DNA of 64,000 bases from M2408 sp040386975 (GTDB taxonomy: Bacteria; Bacteroidota; Bacteroidia; Flavobacteriales_D; Crocinitomicaceae): assembly GCA_040386975.1 (NCBI GenBank), contig JAZKEO010000006.1:62001-126000 (forward strand). The letters run 5' to 3'. The translations under genes were made by a program, and so were the position numbers. The notes under the pieces were generated by a model. The model did not search any database. It was not told the origin of the DNA and saw nothing but the letters and a program-made list of their open reading frames with translations. Below, in pieces: positions 50,952 to 60,137 of the stretch. Numbering within the stretch: position 1 is the stretch's first letter; the number at the start of each line of letters is the position of its first letter.

Positions 50952-51722
50952 ATGAATAAAATAGTTAAAACAATAGGAAAAGTATCAATGATTGTCGTAG
51001 CAGGTTTTGTTATTGGATCTTGTACTTCTAATCCTGATAGTTCTGGACTTGAGTACATGCCTGATATGTACAGATCTCCCGCGATTGAACCTTATGTTGA
51101 TTATGGTGAAGTGAGAGGAAGACAAAATGAGAAATTATCAATGAATCTTTCAGCTCTTACTCCTCCGAGCAATACAATTCCATTTTTTGGAACAAACAAA
51201 GAAGAAGTAATGATGATGTTGCCATATCACCGTTTACCAGCTCCTTCTTTTGCTGCGAGTCATGGTTTATTCGGATGGGATTTTTCTAAAAATACTGAAT
51301 TAGATTATGATTATAAGCAAGCTGCAATGGATGTTAATCCTTTGAAATTAACTGCTGAAAATTCAGAAGAAATATTCAAAAAAGGAAAAGATTTATTCGC
51401 TGCAAATTGTATGCATTGTCATGGTGAAAAAGGTGATGGAAACGGACCAATGGTTGTTAGTGGAGCCTACACAGGTGCTGCAAATTTAGTTGGACTTACA
51501 ATTGCAGAAGGACAAATGTTCTATTCTATTTATTATGGAAAAGGAATGATGGGTTCTCATGCTTCACTTGTGAACAAGAAAGAAATTTGGACTTTGGTTC
51601 ATTACATTCGTAAATTTCAAAATGCTGATTACGGTACATTTAGTGCTGATGGTGTTGCAACGGTTGTTGCAAGCGATACAACTAAAACTGTTACTGCGGA
51701 AGTAGCTTTACCTAAAAAATAA
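50952..51722 (+). CDS. actE: alternative complex III subunit ActE, monoheme cytochrome c lipoprotein
   Basis: 256 aa. Lipoprotein signal ending IGSC (Cys24). A single heme site C-M-H-C-H (153-157) with downstream Met (GMMGSH) as probable axial ligand, followed by HYIRKFQNADYG. It shuttles electrons at the periplasmic face together with ActA. 29 bp before actF. Confidence 0.93.
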   Translation: MNKIVKTIGKVSMIVVAGFVIGSCTSNPDSSGLEYMPDMYRSPAIEPYVDYGEVRGRQNEKLSMNLSALTPPSNTIPFFGTNKEEVMMMLPYHRLPAPSFAASHGLFGWDFSKNTELDYDYKQAAMDVNPLKLTAENSEEIFKKGKDLFAANCMHCHGEKGDGNGPMVVSGAYTGAANLVGLTIAEGQMFYSIYYGKGMMGSHASLVNKKEIWTLVHYIRKFQNADYGTFSADGVATVVASDTTKTVTAEVALPKK

Positions 51723-51741
51723 ACAAGAAACTTAGAGAACA

Positions 51742-52953
51742 ATGGAATTTAAAATTACAAAAAAAGCAAATTTATTCACTATCGTTGTTATGGTAGTTGG
51801 TTTGCTCTTTACTGGTATCGGTATTGCTTGTGAAATGGGACACGATCACGGTCATCATTTAGGTCAACGTCTTTTAGGAAATATGTTAATTGACAGTTTT
51901 TTCTTTTTTGCAATTGGTTTAGGAGCTCTTTTCTTTTTAGCACTGCAATATGCAACTGAAACAGGTTGGTATGCATCTGTAAAAAGAATTATTGAAGCTT
52001 TAACGGGTTATTTGCCAATCGGAATCTTAATGATGGTTACAACTTTGTTAATCATTACTTTGATGGATGGAGCTCATATTTATATTTGGATGGATCCAGC
52101 TTATACAGATCCTGCTTCTCATCATTATGATGCAATCATTGACGGAAAATCTGCATTTTTAAATAAACCTTTTTTCTGGATTAGAACAATTGTTTATTTG
52201 GGAACATATTTCATTTTCTGGAGAGGTTTCAAAAAACGTTCTATGTTAGAAGATGAAGTTGGAGGAACTCAAATTCACTTTTTGAACTACAAAAAAGCGG
52301 CTATCTTCTTAGTATTCTTTGCTGTATTTAGTTCAACTTCTGCTTGGGATTGGATTATGTCAATTGATGTTCACTGGTTCTCAACTTTATTCGGTTGGTA
52401 CATCTTCGCAGGAATGTGGTGTTCAACAATGATTGTTTTGGTTACTTTAACACTTTACCTTAAAAAACAAGGATATTTACCAAATGTAAATGAAAGCCAT
52501 ATTCACGATATAGGAAAATGGACCTTTGCTACTTCTTTCTTGTGGTCTTACCTTTGGTTCTCACAATTTATGTTGATTTGGTATGCAAATATTCCTGAAG
52601 AAACAACTTACCATTTAATGAGAATTGAAAATTTTAAATTCCTTTATTTCGGAATGTTCATCATTAACTTCTCTTTCCCAATGGTATTGTTGATGTCAAG
52701 AGATGCTAAACGTCATGCAGGAATCTTAACATTTGTTGGTTTAATCGTTTTGTTTGGTCACTGGATTGATGTTTACTTGATGGTTATGGCTGGTTCAATG
52801 GGACAAAACGCTTTCATAGGCTTTATGGAAATTGGAATGATGCTTATGGCTTTAGGTTTTTTTATCAGAATGGTATTGAGAAACTTAACAAAAGCACCGC
52901 TTACAGTAAAAAATCACCCTTTCTTAGATGAGAGTATTCATCACGAAATTTAA
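51742..52953 (+). CDS. actF: alternative complex III subunit ActF, membrane protein
   Basis: 403 aa with about ten transmembrane helices, paralogous in fold to ActC (NrfD-like). HDHGHHLGQRLLGN and WDWIMSIDVHWFSTLFGWYIFAGMWCSTM are family-typical. No redox cofactor; may form a proton path. Followed by the cytochrome oxidase subunit II gene 31 bp later. Confidence 0.92.
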   Translation: MEFKITKKANLFTIVVMVVGLLFTGIGIACEMGHDHGHHLGQRLLGNMLIDSFFFFAIGLGALFFLALQYATETGWYASVKRIIEALTGYLPIGILMMVTTLLIITLMDGAHIYIWMDPAYTDPASHHYDAIIDGKSAFLNKPFFWIRTIVYLGTYFIFWRGFKKRSMLEDEVGGTQIHFLNYKKAAIFLVFFAVFSSTSAWDWIMSIDVHWFSTLFGWYIFAGMWCSTMIVLVTLTLYLKKQGYLPNVNESHIHDIGKWTFATSFLWSYLWFSQFMLIWYANIPEETTYHLMRIENFKFLYFGMFIINFSFPMVLLMSRDAKRHAGILTFVGLIVLFGHWIDVYLMVMAGSMGQNAFIGFMEIGMMLMALGFFIRMVLRNLTKAPLTVKNHPFLDESIHHEI

Positions 52954-52984
52954 TAATAATTATTCATTCTTAGATTAAATTAAA

Positions 52985-54247
52985 ATGAGTTTTAAATTGA
53001 TAACATTAATAGTAATCGTATTAGGTATATTAGCTATCGCACAGCTGGTAAGAGTTTACGAGCTTTCATCTAAGTTGAGAAACAGACGTGAAGAGGATAT
53101 TACAAATAGAGACAATCGTTTGAATGGAAATTTAATGATTGGTTTCATGTTGTTTTTATACATCGGTTTCATTTGGTTGATGTGTACTTACGGTTGGACT
53201 GGAAGAGGAGTTTCTGCTTCTGCTCATGGTGAGGAAACTGACTGGCTTTTAAATTTGAACTTCATTATTATCATCGCAGTATTTTTTGTAACAAATACTT
53301 TATTGTTTTACTACACATTTAAATATGTTAGAAAACCAGGAGTAAAAGCATATTACTTTACACACGATAATAAATTAGAGTTAATCTGGACAGTTATTCC
53401 AGCTATTGTATTGGCAGTAATCATTATTTTAGGTTTGAAAACGTGGAATGATGTAACTGGTGAATCAGGTAAAGAAGCAATTAAAATTGAATTGTTTTCA
53501 AAACAATTTGATTGGACAGCAAGATATTCTGGACAAGATAATACTTTAGGTCTTTCTGATTACAAATTGACTACTCAAGAAAACGAGTTAGGTATAATTA
53601 CAACTGAAACCTTAGATTCTGCAATTCGTTTGATGGAAATTGGTAAACTTGACGGAACAGTTTTAGGTATTCAATTGTTAGAAGAGAAATTAAACAATCC
53701 TAAAAACATTTTTATTCCAGAAGATAGAGTTAAAATGGAAGATGATTTGGACAGGAAAACACGTTTGTTGCGTTTATTAGTTCAAATGCAATTTCGTCAT
53801 AACAAAAAGTTAAACGCTCAAGCGTATGATGACATCATACAAAAAGATACTTTACATTTATGTGTTGATAAAGAATATGAAATGAGCTTCAGAGCGAAAG
53901 ACGTTATTCACTCTGCTTATTTTCCACATTTTAGAGCTCAAATGAACACGGTTCCAGGTTTGGTAACGCGTTTGAAAATGATTCCTACAATTACTACAGC
54001 AGAAATGCGTAAGAAAATGAATAACCCTAAATTTAACTACATTTTAATGTGTAATAAAATTTGTGGTGGAGCTCATTACAAAATGAAAATGATTGTTGTT
54101 GTTGATACTCCAAAACAATACAAAGCTTGGATGAAATCAAAAATGACTTTTAAAGATGTATTTTTAGCTAAACCAGCTGCTACACCAGCAACTCCAGTTG
54201 AAGGAGGAGCAATGCCTGCAGATACAGTTAAACTTGCTATCAAGTAA
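52985..54247 (+). CDS. coxB: cytochrome c oxidase subunit II
   Basis: 420 aa with an N-terminal anchor and two more helices (about 50-70, 90-112, 133-155), followed by a CuA domain. CuA ligands lie in C-N-K-I-C-G-G-A-H-Y-K-M (Cys356, Cys360, His364, Met367), with an earlier His in HSAYFPHFR. The Cys-x-Lys instead of Cys-x-Glu pattern is usual for Bacteroidota. It accepts electrons from complex III cytochromes. A ~100-residue insert (about 190-290) precedes the CuA motif region, longer than the E. coli-type domain. Confidence 0.93.
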   Translation: MSFKLITLIVIVLGILAIAQLVRVYELSSKLRNRREEDITNRDNRLNGNLMIGFMLFLYIGFIWLMCTYGWTGRGVSASAHGEETDWLLNLNFIIIIAVFFVTNTLLFYYTFKYVRKPGVKAYYFTHDNKLELIWTVIPAIVLAVIIILGLKTWNDVTGESGKEAIKIELFSKQFDWTARYSGQDNTLGLSDYKLTTQENELGIITTETLDSAIRLMEIGKLDGTVLGIQLLEEKLNNPKNIFIPEDRVKMEDDLDRKTRLLRLLVQMQFRHNKKLNAQAYDDIIQKDTLHLCVDKEYEMSFRAKDVIHSAYFPHFRAQMNTVPGLVTRLKMIPTITTAEMRKKMNNPKFNYILMCNKICGGAHYKMKMIVVVDTPKQYKAWMKSKMTFKDVFLAKPAATPATPVEGGAMPADTVKLAIK

Positions 54248-54276
54248 TTATTAATCTTATAATAAAACAAATATAA

Positions 54277-56094
54277 ATGGGAGCTTTAGCACACGAAGCA
54301 CACGGACATCACGGAGCACATGATCATCACGAACATCATGATGAAGGTTTTGTATCGAAGTACATTTTCAGTATGGACCACAAAATGATTGGTAAACAGT
54401 ATCTTTTGACTGCTGTTTTCATGGGTGTTGTGGCGATGCTTTTATCAATCTTATTTAGAATTCAATTGGCTTGGCCAGGAGAAAGTTCAGATTTTTTATC
54501 TATGTTTTTAGGTGAAACTTGGGCACCAGGTGGAGTATTGAAAGAAAACATGTACTTAGGTTTGGTTACAATCCACGGAACAATCATGGTATTCTTCTTA
54601 TTGACTGGTGGACTTTCAGGTACATTCTCTAATATCCTAATTCCTTTGCAAATTGGAGCACGTGATATGGCTTCAGGGTTCTTGAATATGATTTCATACT
54701 GGTTGTTTTTCTTGTCTTCAACTATCATGTTGGTTTCATTGTTCATCGAAACAGGACCAGCAATGGCAGGTTGGACGATTTATCCGCCTTTATCAGCTTT
54801 ACCTCAAGCAATTGAAGGTTCAGGTTTAGGGATGACTTTGTGGTTGACTTCTATGTCTATATTCATTGCTTCATCTTTATTAGGTTCATTGAATTACATT
54901 GTTACTATTTTAAATTTAAGAACAGTAGGAATGAAAATGACGCGTTTACCGTTAACAGTTTGGGCGTTCTTTGTAACAGCAATCTTAGGTGTATTATCTT
55001 TCCCAGTTTTATTGTCAGCAGCACTTTTATTGTTGATGGATAGATCAGCAGGAACAAGTTTTTACTTATCTGATATCATTGTTGGTGGTGAAATGCTTGA
55101 AAATCACGGTGGTTCTCCATTGTTATACCAACATTTATTTTGGTTCTTAGGTCACCCTGAGGTTTACATCGTATTATTACCTGCTTTAGGTTTATCTTCT
55201 GAAATTATTGCAACAAACTCTCGTAAACCAATCTTTGGTTATAGAGCGATGATTGGTTCTATCTTAGCAATTGGATTCTTATCCTTTATTGTTTGGGGAC
55301 ATCACATGTTTATTACAGGGATGAATCCATTTATCGGTAGTGTATTCGTATTTACAACCTTGTTGATTGCGATTCCTTCAGCTGTAAAAGTATTTAACTA
55401 CTTGACAACGCTTTGGAGAGGAAGTTTAATTTTAACTCCAGCAATGTTGTTTGCTATTGGATTGGTTTCTACATTTATTACAGGTGGTGTAACGGGTATT
55501 ATCCTTGCGGATTCTGCTTTGGATATTGCAGTTCACGATACATATTTCGTTGTTGCCCACTTCCACATTGTGATGGGTATGTCGGCAGTATTCGGAATGT
55601 TTGCTGGTGTTTACCACTGGTTCCCTAAAATGTTTGGTAAAATGTTAAACACACGTTTAGGATATGCTCACTTTTGGGTAACTTTAGTTGGATCTTACGG
55701 AGTATTCTTCCCAATGCACTTTGTTGGATTAGCTGGAGCTCCAAGACGTTATTATGATTATTCAGTTTACGGTGAGTTTGACACAAATTCATACGAAATG
55801 ATTATGGATTTGAATGTTATCGTAACAGTTTTTGCAATCATTGCAGCAATTGGTCAAGGTTTCTTCTTATTCAATTTATTCTATAGTATTTTTAGAGGTC
55901 CAAAATCTGTTCAAAATCCATGGAGATCTACAACATTAGAGTGGACAACTCCTGTTGAGCATATGCACGGAAACTGGCCTGGAGCAATTCCAGAAGTTCA
56001 CCGTTGGCCTTATGACTATTCTAAGCCTGGACACGATGAGGATTTTGTTTCTCAAATTGTTCCTTTAAAAGATGGTGAAGAGGAAGGACATTAG
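54277..56094 (+). CDS. coxA: cytochrome c oxidase subunit I
   Basis: 605 aa heme-copper oxidase with twelve or more helices and a His-rich N-terminus (HEAHGHHGAHDHHEHHDEG). G-H-P-E-V-Y-I (292-298; CuB ligand His293, channel Glu295, crosslinking Tyr297), W-G-H-H-M-F (two CuB His), and H-D-T-Y-F-V-V-A-H-F-H (heme a3 and a ligands). The GHPEV motif indicates an A1-type oxidase. Final gene of the respiratory operon, followed by a strong terminator. No subunit III gene is in this window. Confidence 0.95.
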   Translation: MGALAHEAHGHHGAHDHHEHHDEGFVSKYIFSMDHKMIGKQYLLTAVFMGVVAMLLSILFRIQLAWPGESSDFLSMFLGETWAPGGVLKENMYLGLVTIHGTIMVFFLLTGGLSGTFSNILIPLQIGARDMASGFLNMISYWLFFLSSTIMLVSLFIETGPAMAGWTIYPPLSALPQAIEGSGLGMTLWLTSMSIFIASSLLGSLNYIVTILNLRTVGMKMTRLPLTVWAFFVTAILGVLSFPVLLSAALLLLMDRSAGTSFYLSDIIVGGEMLENHGGSPLLYQHLFWFLGHPEVYIVLLPALGLSSEIIATNSRKPIFGYRAMIGSILAIGFLSFIVWGHHMFITGMNPFIGSVFVFTTLLIAIPSAVKVFNYLTTLWRGSLILTPAMLFAIGLVSTFITGGVTGIILADSALDIAVHDTYFVVAHFHIVMGMSAVFGMFAGVYHWFPKMFGKMLNTRLGYAHFWVTLVGSYGVFFPMHFVGLAGAPRRYYDYSVYGEFDTNSYEMIMDLNVIVTVFAIIAAIGQGFFLFNLFYSIFRGPKSVQNPWRSTTLEWTTPVEHMHGNWPGAIPEVHRWPYDYSKPGHDEDFVSQIVPLKDGEEEGH

Positions 56095-56120
56095 TAGTAA
56101 TTACTAATTAAGATATTAAA

Positions 56121-56155
56121 TAAAGGGCTGGAATTATTCAGCCCTTTATTTTTTT
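56121..56155 (+). terminator. rho-independent terminator of the act-cox operon
   Basis: A 10-bp stem TAAAGGGCTG (56121-56130) / CAGCCCTTTA (56139-56148), 8-nt loop, followed by a run of seven T. It lies 27 bp after coxA. Confidence 0.9.
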
Positions 56156-56156
56156 G

Positions 56157-56164
56157 TATCTTTG
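56157..56164 (+). promoter_or_regulatory. -7 box of ruvB
   Basis: TATCTTTG immediately after the upstream terminator; it overlaps the TTG at 56162, which makes a start there unlikely. Confidence 0.5.
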
Positions 56165-56182
56165 AGAACTAAAATTGATCCA

Positions 56183-57208
56183 GTGGAGGAAGAATCATTT
56201 GATTACAGGAAAGAGGTAGCAGAAAATTCAGACAAAGAATACGATAAGGTTCTTCGTCCTAAGATGCTATTGGATTTTGCTGGACAAGAAAAAGTGGTTG
56301 AAAACCTTCAAATTTTTGTTCAAGCAGCCAAACAAAGAGGTGAACCTTTGGATCACGTTTTACTTCATGGACCTCCAGGTTTAGGAAAAACAACTTTAGC
56401 GAATATCATTGCAAATGAATTGGGAGTTGGTATTAAAATCACTTCAGGACCTGTTCTAGATAAACCAGGTGATTTAGCAGGTTTGTTGACAAATCTTGAA
56501 AAAGGAGACGTTTTATTTATTGATGAAATTCATCGTTTGAGTCCTGTCATTGAAGAATATTTGTATTCAGCAATGGAAGATTACGTGATTGACATTTTAA
56601 TTGATAGTGGACCAAATGCACGTACGATTCAAATCGCACTTAATCCTTTTACTCTAATTGGAGCAACTACGCGTTCAGGTATGTTGACTTCGCCATTAAG
56701 AGCTCGTTTTGGGATTAATTCGCGTTTGCAATATTACGATTCAAAAACCTTAACTTTAATTGTTCAACGTTCAGCTGAATTAATGGACATTCCAATTGAT
56801 GATGAAGCGGCTTATTCGATTGCGAGTAGAAGTAGAGGTACGCCACGAATTGCGAATTCACTTTTGAGAAGAGTTAGAGATTTTGCTCAAATAAAAGGTG
56901 ATGGAAACATTGATATCGCTATAACTAATTTTGGTTTGGAAGCTTTAAATGTGGATACGTATGGTTTGGACGAAATGGATAACCGTATTTTAAGAACCAT
57001 CATCGAAAAGTTTTCAGGTGGACCAGTTGGTTTAACAACTATTGCAACAGCAATTGGAGAAAATGCTGGAACAATGGAAGAAGTGTATGAGCCATTTTTG
57101 ATCCAAGAAGGATTTTTGATGCGTACCCAAAGAGGAAGAAAAGCCACTGAAAAAGCATATAAGCATTTGGGCTTTAATTTAGGGTTCACGCAAGGAGGTT
57201 TGTTTTAA
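56183..57208 (+). CDS. ruvB: Holliday junction branch migration helicase RuvB
   Basis: 341 aa. AAA+ ATPase with LLHGPPGLGKTTLANIIANELG (Walker A), DVLFIDEIHRLSP (Walker B), GATTRSGMLTSPLRARFGI (sensor 1 and Arg finger) and a C-terminal winged helix ending LGFNLGFTQGGLF. Drives branch migration with RuvA. The start is uncertain: a TTG at 56162 sits in the -7 box, so the in-frame GTG at 56183 is preferred. Monocistronic. Confidence 0.95.
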   Translation: MEEESFDYRKEVAENSDKEYDKVLRPKMLLDFAGQEKVVENLQIFVQAAKQRGEPLDHVLLHGPPGLGKTTLANIIANELGVGIKITSGPVLDKPGDLAGLLTNLEKGDVLFIDEIHRLSPVIEEYLYSAMEDYVIDILIDSGPNARTIQIALNPFTLIGATTRSGMLTSPLRARFGINSRLQYYDSKTLTLIVQRSAELMDIPIDDEAAYSIASRSRGTPRIANSLLRRVRDFAQIKGDGNIDIAITNFGLEALNVDTYGLDEMDNRILRTIIEKFSGGPVGLTTIATAIGENAGTMEEVYEPFLIQEGFLMRTQRGRKATEKAYKHLGFNLGFTQGGLF

Positions 57209-57275
57209 ATCAATTTATAAGCTAAATGATTTGCCAGATTATCTTAAAAGTTTATATTTACACTAAATAATTTTT

Positions 57276-58472
57276 ATGAGATTAAAATTTACAGTAATAT
57301 TTTGCGTTTTGTCACTTTTTATATTTGCACAAAACCAATCCATTCAATTTGAAAAAGGTAGTTTTTCAGAAATTTTAGCGAAAGCAAAAAAAGAAAATAA
57401 AATCATCTTTATAGATGCCTATACAACTTGGTGTGGACCTTGTAAATGGATGGCTAAAAACATTTTCACCAACGATAAAGTGGCAGCATATTATAACTCA
57501 AATTTTATTTGTGCAAAAATCGATATGGAAAAAGGGGAAGGTGTTGATATTGCAAAAAAATACGAGGTTCATTGTTATCCTAATTTATTATTTATAGATG
57601 GAGACGGTAAGATGGTTCATCGTTCTGCTGGTGCAAGTCAAGAAATTGATTCTTATATTACTTTGGGTGAAACAGCTAAAAATACCACTATTAATTTTGC
57701 TTCTTTAGAAAATGAATACAAAGTAAAAAACAATCGAAATAGTGAGTTTTTATCTAAGTATATTGATGCAATTGCAATGACATGTTTACCTTTTGATCAA
57801 GTTGTTGATGAATATTTTATGAGTATTGGTAATTCAGAGGAAGAATTTTTCAATACAAGAACCTGGAAAATATTTTTTTCTTACATGAATGATTATACAA
57901 ATAGTAACTTTAAAAAGTTTTTAGCGACTCAGCATGAGTTTGAAGAATTATATGGTTCAGATTCTGTGTCTATGAAAATAAAAAATACCTTCATGCAGTC
58001 AGCAGAAAAAATTCTTTACTCAAAAGATTTTAAAGAATCAACTTACGAAGAATTTACTAAAGAAGTTGAGGCTATTCAATTTTCTGGAAAAGAGGTGGTT
58101 ATATTTAATATGAAATTAAGTTTGTTGTATAAAAAAGAAAACACTAACGATATTTTTGATTTTGCTTTAAAAAATGGGAAATACATGGATGAAGCACAAA
58201 TGAATAGTATTTCATGGGACATTTTCGAAAAGTCAGATAAAAAAGAGCATATTGATTCAGCAGTTAAATTAATGTCGGAACTTACAAAAACTGAAACAGG
58301 TAAAAATTGGATGTATTTGGATACGTATGCATCTTTGTTGTATAAATCTAAAAATAAGAGAGATGCAAAAAAAGCCGCTGAAGATGCAATTGAATTAGCT
58401 AAAAAGACAGGTGTTTCTGAAGATGAATACCAATCAACTGTTGATTTATTGAAGAAAATAAACAGTTTATAA
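57276..58472 (+). CDS. secreted thioredoxin-fold protein
   Basis: 398 aa. Signal peptide 1-18 (ends IFAQ). A thioredoxin domain follows with W-C-G-P-C-K (52-57) and cis-Pro region CYPNLLF (about 107-113). The last ~240 residues form a helical domain, perhaps TPR-like (TYASLLYKSKNKRDAKKAAEDAIELAKK). Probably a periplasmic dithiol oxidoreductase or reductase of unknown substrate. No Dsb or cytochrome maturation genes are adjacent. Confidence 0.82.
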   Translation: MRLKFTVIFCVLSLFIFAQNQSIQFEKGSFSEILAKAKKENKIIFIDAYTTWCGPCKWMAKNIFTNDKVAAYYNSNFICAKIDMEKGEGVDIAKKYEVHCYPNLLFIDGDGKMVHRSAGASQEIDSYITLGETAKNTTINFASLENEYKVKNNRNSEFLSKYIDAIAMTCLPFDQVVDEYFMSIGNSEEEFFNTRTWKIFFSYMNDYTNSNFKKFLATQHEFEELYGSDSVSMKIKNTFMQSAEKILYSKDFKESTYEEFTKEVEAIQFSGKEVVIFNMKLSLLYKKENTNDIFDFALKNGKYMDEAQMNSISWDIFEKSDKKEHIDSAVKLMSELTKTETGKNWMYLDTYASLLYKSKNKRDAKKAAEDAIELAKKTGVSEDEYQSTVDLLKKINSL

Positions 58473-58607
58473 ATTTTCTAAACGCTTTATTTTTTTGATA
58501 CAGGTGGTGTTTAACTTTGTAAGAGTGTTTAAATACTCGTAATAATCAATGACATGAGAAGGTGTTTTATTTTTTTCATAAATATTTAGAAAAAATAATA
58601 AAAACAC

Positions 58608-58637
58608 TTGTATTTAAATATAAAAGCCTTATTTTTG
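58608..58637 (+). promoter_or_regulatory. promoter of the small Cys-rich secreted protein
   Basis: TTG (58608-58610), 19-bp spacer, TATTTTTG (58630-58637), 24 bp before the ATG at 58662. Best match to the Bacteroidota consensus among those seen here. Confidence 0.6.
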
Positions 58638-58661
58638 TCGTCGAATTAGTAAATTTTAACC

Positions 58662-59012
58662 ATGAAAAGAGTATTATTAGTAATCATTGCATTAGTTGGT
58701 TTTTCGTTTGCAAGTAACGCACAAAATCAAGAACAAAGAGCAATTAACAAAGCTGAGGCAGCAGCTAAAAAATGTGTGAATGAATTGGATTTTCCAAACG
58801 GATTAGAATTTGTTTCATCTGCAACCGTATATCAAATTTGTGATTATACAACACCAAATCCAAATTATTTTGGATATGTAGTTAATGTTAATGGTAAGCA
58901 AAAATGTGCTCCAAATACATTATGTCCTCAAGTAATTTATCCTATTGCAACTGTTTATGTAAGTTGTTCAGGTGAAGTAACTGAAGTTATTTGTGGAACT
59001 GCAACTGAATAA
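58662..59012 (+). CDS. small Cys-rich secreted protein of unknown function
   Basis: 116 aa with a signal peptide (1-20, ends SNAQ). The mature ~95-residue chain contains six Cys (KKCVN, QICDY, QKCAP, TLCPQ, VSCSG, VICGT), enough for three disulfides, and few charges. No T9SS sorting domain. It stands alone between its own promoter and an 18-bp terminator hairpin, which suggests an abundantly and independently expressed product. No family recognised. Confidence 0.75.
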   Translation: MKRVLLVIIALVGFSFASNAQNQEQRAINKAEAAAKKCVNELDFPNGLEFVSSATVYQICDYTTPNPNYFGYVVNVNGKQKCAPNTLCPQVIYPIATVYVSCSGEVTEVICGTATE

Positions 59013-59044
59013 ATTGTCATTTTAGTACTTAGTATTAAATTCAC

Positions 59045-59080
59045 AAAAAAAGCGACACAATTAATTGTGTCGCTTTTTTT
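59045..59080. terminator. rho-independent terminator of the Cys-rich protein gene
   Basis: A loop-less 18-bp perfect palindromic stem (59045-59062 with 59063-59080; core GCGACACAATT) ending in a T run, 33 bp after the stop. The A run on the opposite side makes it work in both directions. Confidence 0.85.
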
Positions 59081-59147
59081 TGTGAATCTACTTCATGTAA
59101 TTTACTAACTTAGTGAAGCATTCTCTGTAAATTTGATTTTTGCGACT

Positions 59148-59155
59148 TATCTTTG
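59148..59155 (+). promoter_or_regulatory. -7 box of queG
   Basis: TATCTTTG at 59148-59155, with a second copy at 59163-59170. If the first is used, transcription would start near 59160 and favour the GTG at 59170 as start codon. Confidence 0.45.
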
Positions 59156-59169
59156 TAAAAATTATCTTT

Positions 59170-60087
59170 GTGTTAAATAGAGAAAAGCATACCTCAATTG
59201 TAAAAAAAATCGCTTCTGATTTAGGTTTTTTGTATTGTGGTATATCTAAGAGTGGTTTTTTGGAAGAAGAAGCACCACGTTTAGAAAAATGGCTCCAAAA
59301 TGGATTTCAAGGCAAGATGTCCTACATGGAAAATCATTTTGACAAGCGTTTGGACACAACTTTGCTTGTTGAAGACTCCAAATCAGTTATTTCTTTGTTG
59401 TTGAATTATTATCCGAGTGAATTTCAGGATAAAAATGTTCCTCAAATTTCTAAATACGCTTATGGAAATGATTACCATGAGGTGATAAAAAGTAAGTTAA
59501 AAGATTTTTTAAGTCAAATTCAAGAGCAAATAGGTGAAGTTCACGGGCGAGTTTTTGTTGATTCTGCTCCCGTTATGGATAAAGTCTGGGCAAAAAAAGC
59601 CGGTTTGGGCTGGATTGGGAAAAATGGAAATTTAATTCATCCCAGAAATGGTTCTTTTTTCTTTATTGCCGAATTGATTCTGGATTTAGACTTAGAATTT
59701 GACAATCAAATCAAAGATTATTGCGGAACGTGTACAAAATGTATGGATGCTTGTCCGACAGATGCTTTAAATACTCCATATATTGTTGATGGTTCGAAGT
59801 GTATTTCCTATTTAACGATAGAATTAAAAGACGAACTGATTCCAAAAGAATTTACTTCTAAAATGAATTCTTGGGTTTTTGGTTGTGATATTTGTCAAGA
59901 TGTTTGTCCTTGGAATCGCTTTTCACAAGCAAATGAAGTAAAAGAGTTTAAACTTTCTTCTGACTTAATTAATTTATCAAAAGCGGAATGGCTTGAAATG
60001 GAAGAAAATACATTTTCTGTTTTAGCAAAAAATAGCCCTATTAAACGTACTAAATTGAAAGGAATGAAACGGAATATTTCTTTTTAA
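59170..60087 (+). CDS. queG: epoxyqueuosine reductase QueG
   Basis: 305 aa. N-terminal cobalamin-binding domain (DLGFLYCGISKSG, RVFVDSAPVMDKVWAKKAGLGWIGKNGNLI) and two [4Fe-4S] motifs: C-G-T-C-T-K-C-M-D-A-C-P, then later CISYLTIE and C-D-I-C-Q-D-V-C-P-W-N. Last step of queuosine synthesis in tRNA. The frame runs back to a TTG at 59140, but that lies upstream of the -7 box, so GTG 59170 (MLNREKHTSIVKK) is preferred. Confidence 0.94.
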   Translation: MLNREKHTSIVKKIASDLGFLYCGISKSGFLEEEAPRLEKWLQNGFQGKMSYMENHFDKRLDTTLLVEDSKSVISLLLNYYPSEFQDKNVPQISKYAYGNDYHEVIKSKLKDFLSQIQEQIGEVHGRVFVDSAPVMDKVWAKKAGLGWIGKNGNLIHPRNGSFFFIAELILDLDLEFDNQIKDYCGTCTKCMDACPTDALNTPYIVDGSKCISYLTIELKDELIPKEFTSKMNSWVFGCDICQDVCPWNRFSQANEVKEFKLSSDLINLSKAEWLEMEENTFSVLAKNSPIKRTKLKGMKRNISF

Positions 60088-60120
60088 AAGTAAAAGAACT
60101 ATTTATAATCATAAATTCAC

Positions 60121-60128
60121 TATTTTTG
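60121..60128 (+). promoter_or_regulatory. -7 box of the plsC-like gene
   Basis: TATTTTTG, 9 bp before the ATG at 60138; it overlaps the alternative TTG start at 60126, arguing against that start. Implies a very short leader. Confidence 0.45.
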
Positions 60129-60137
60129 ATTTTGAAG

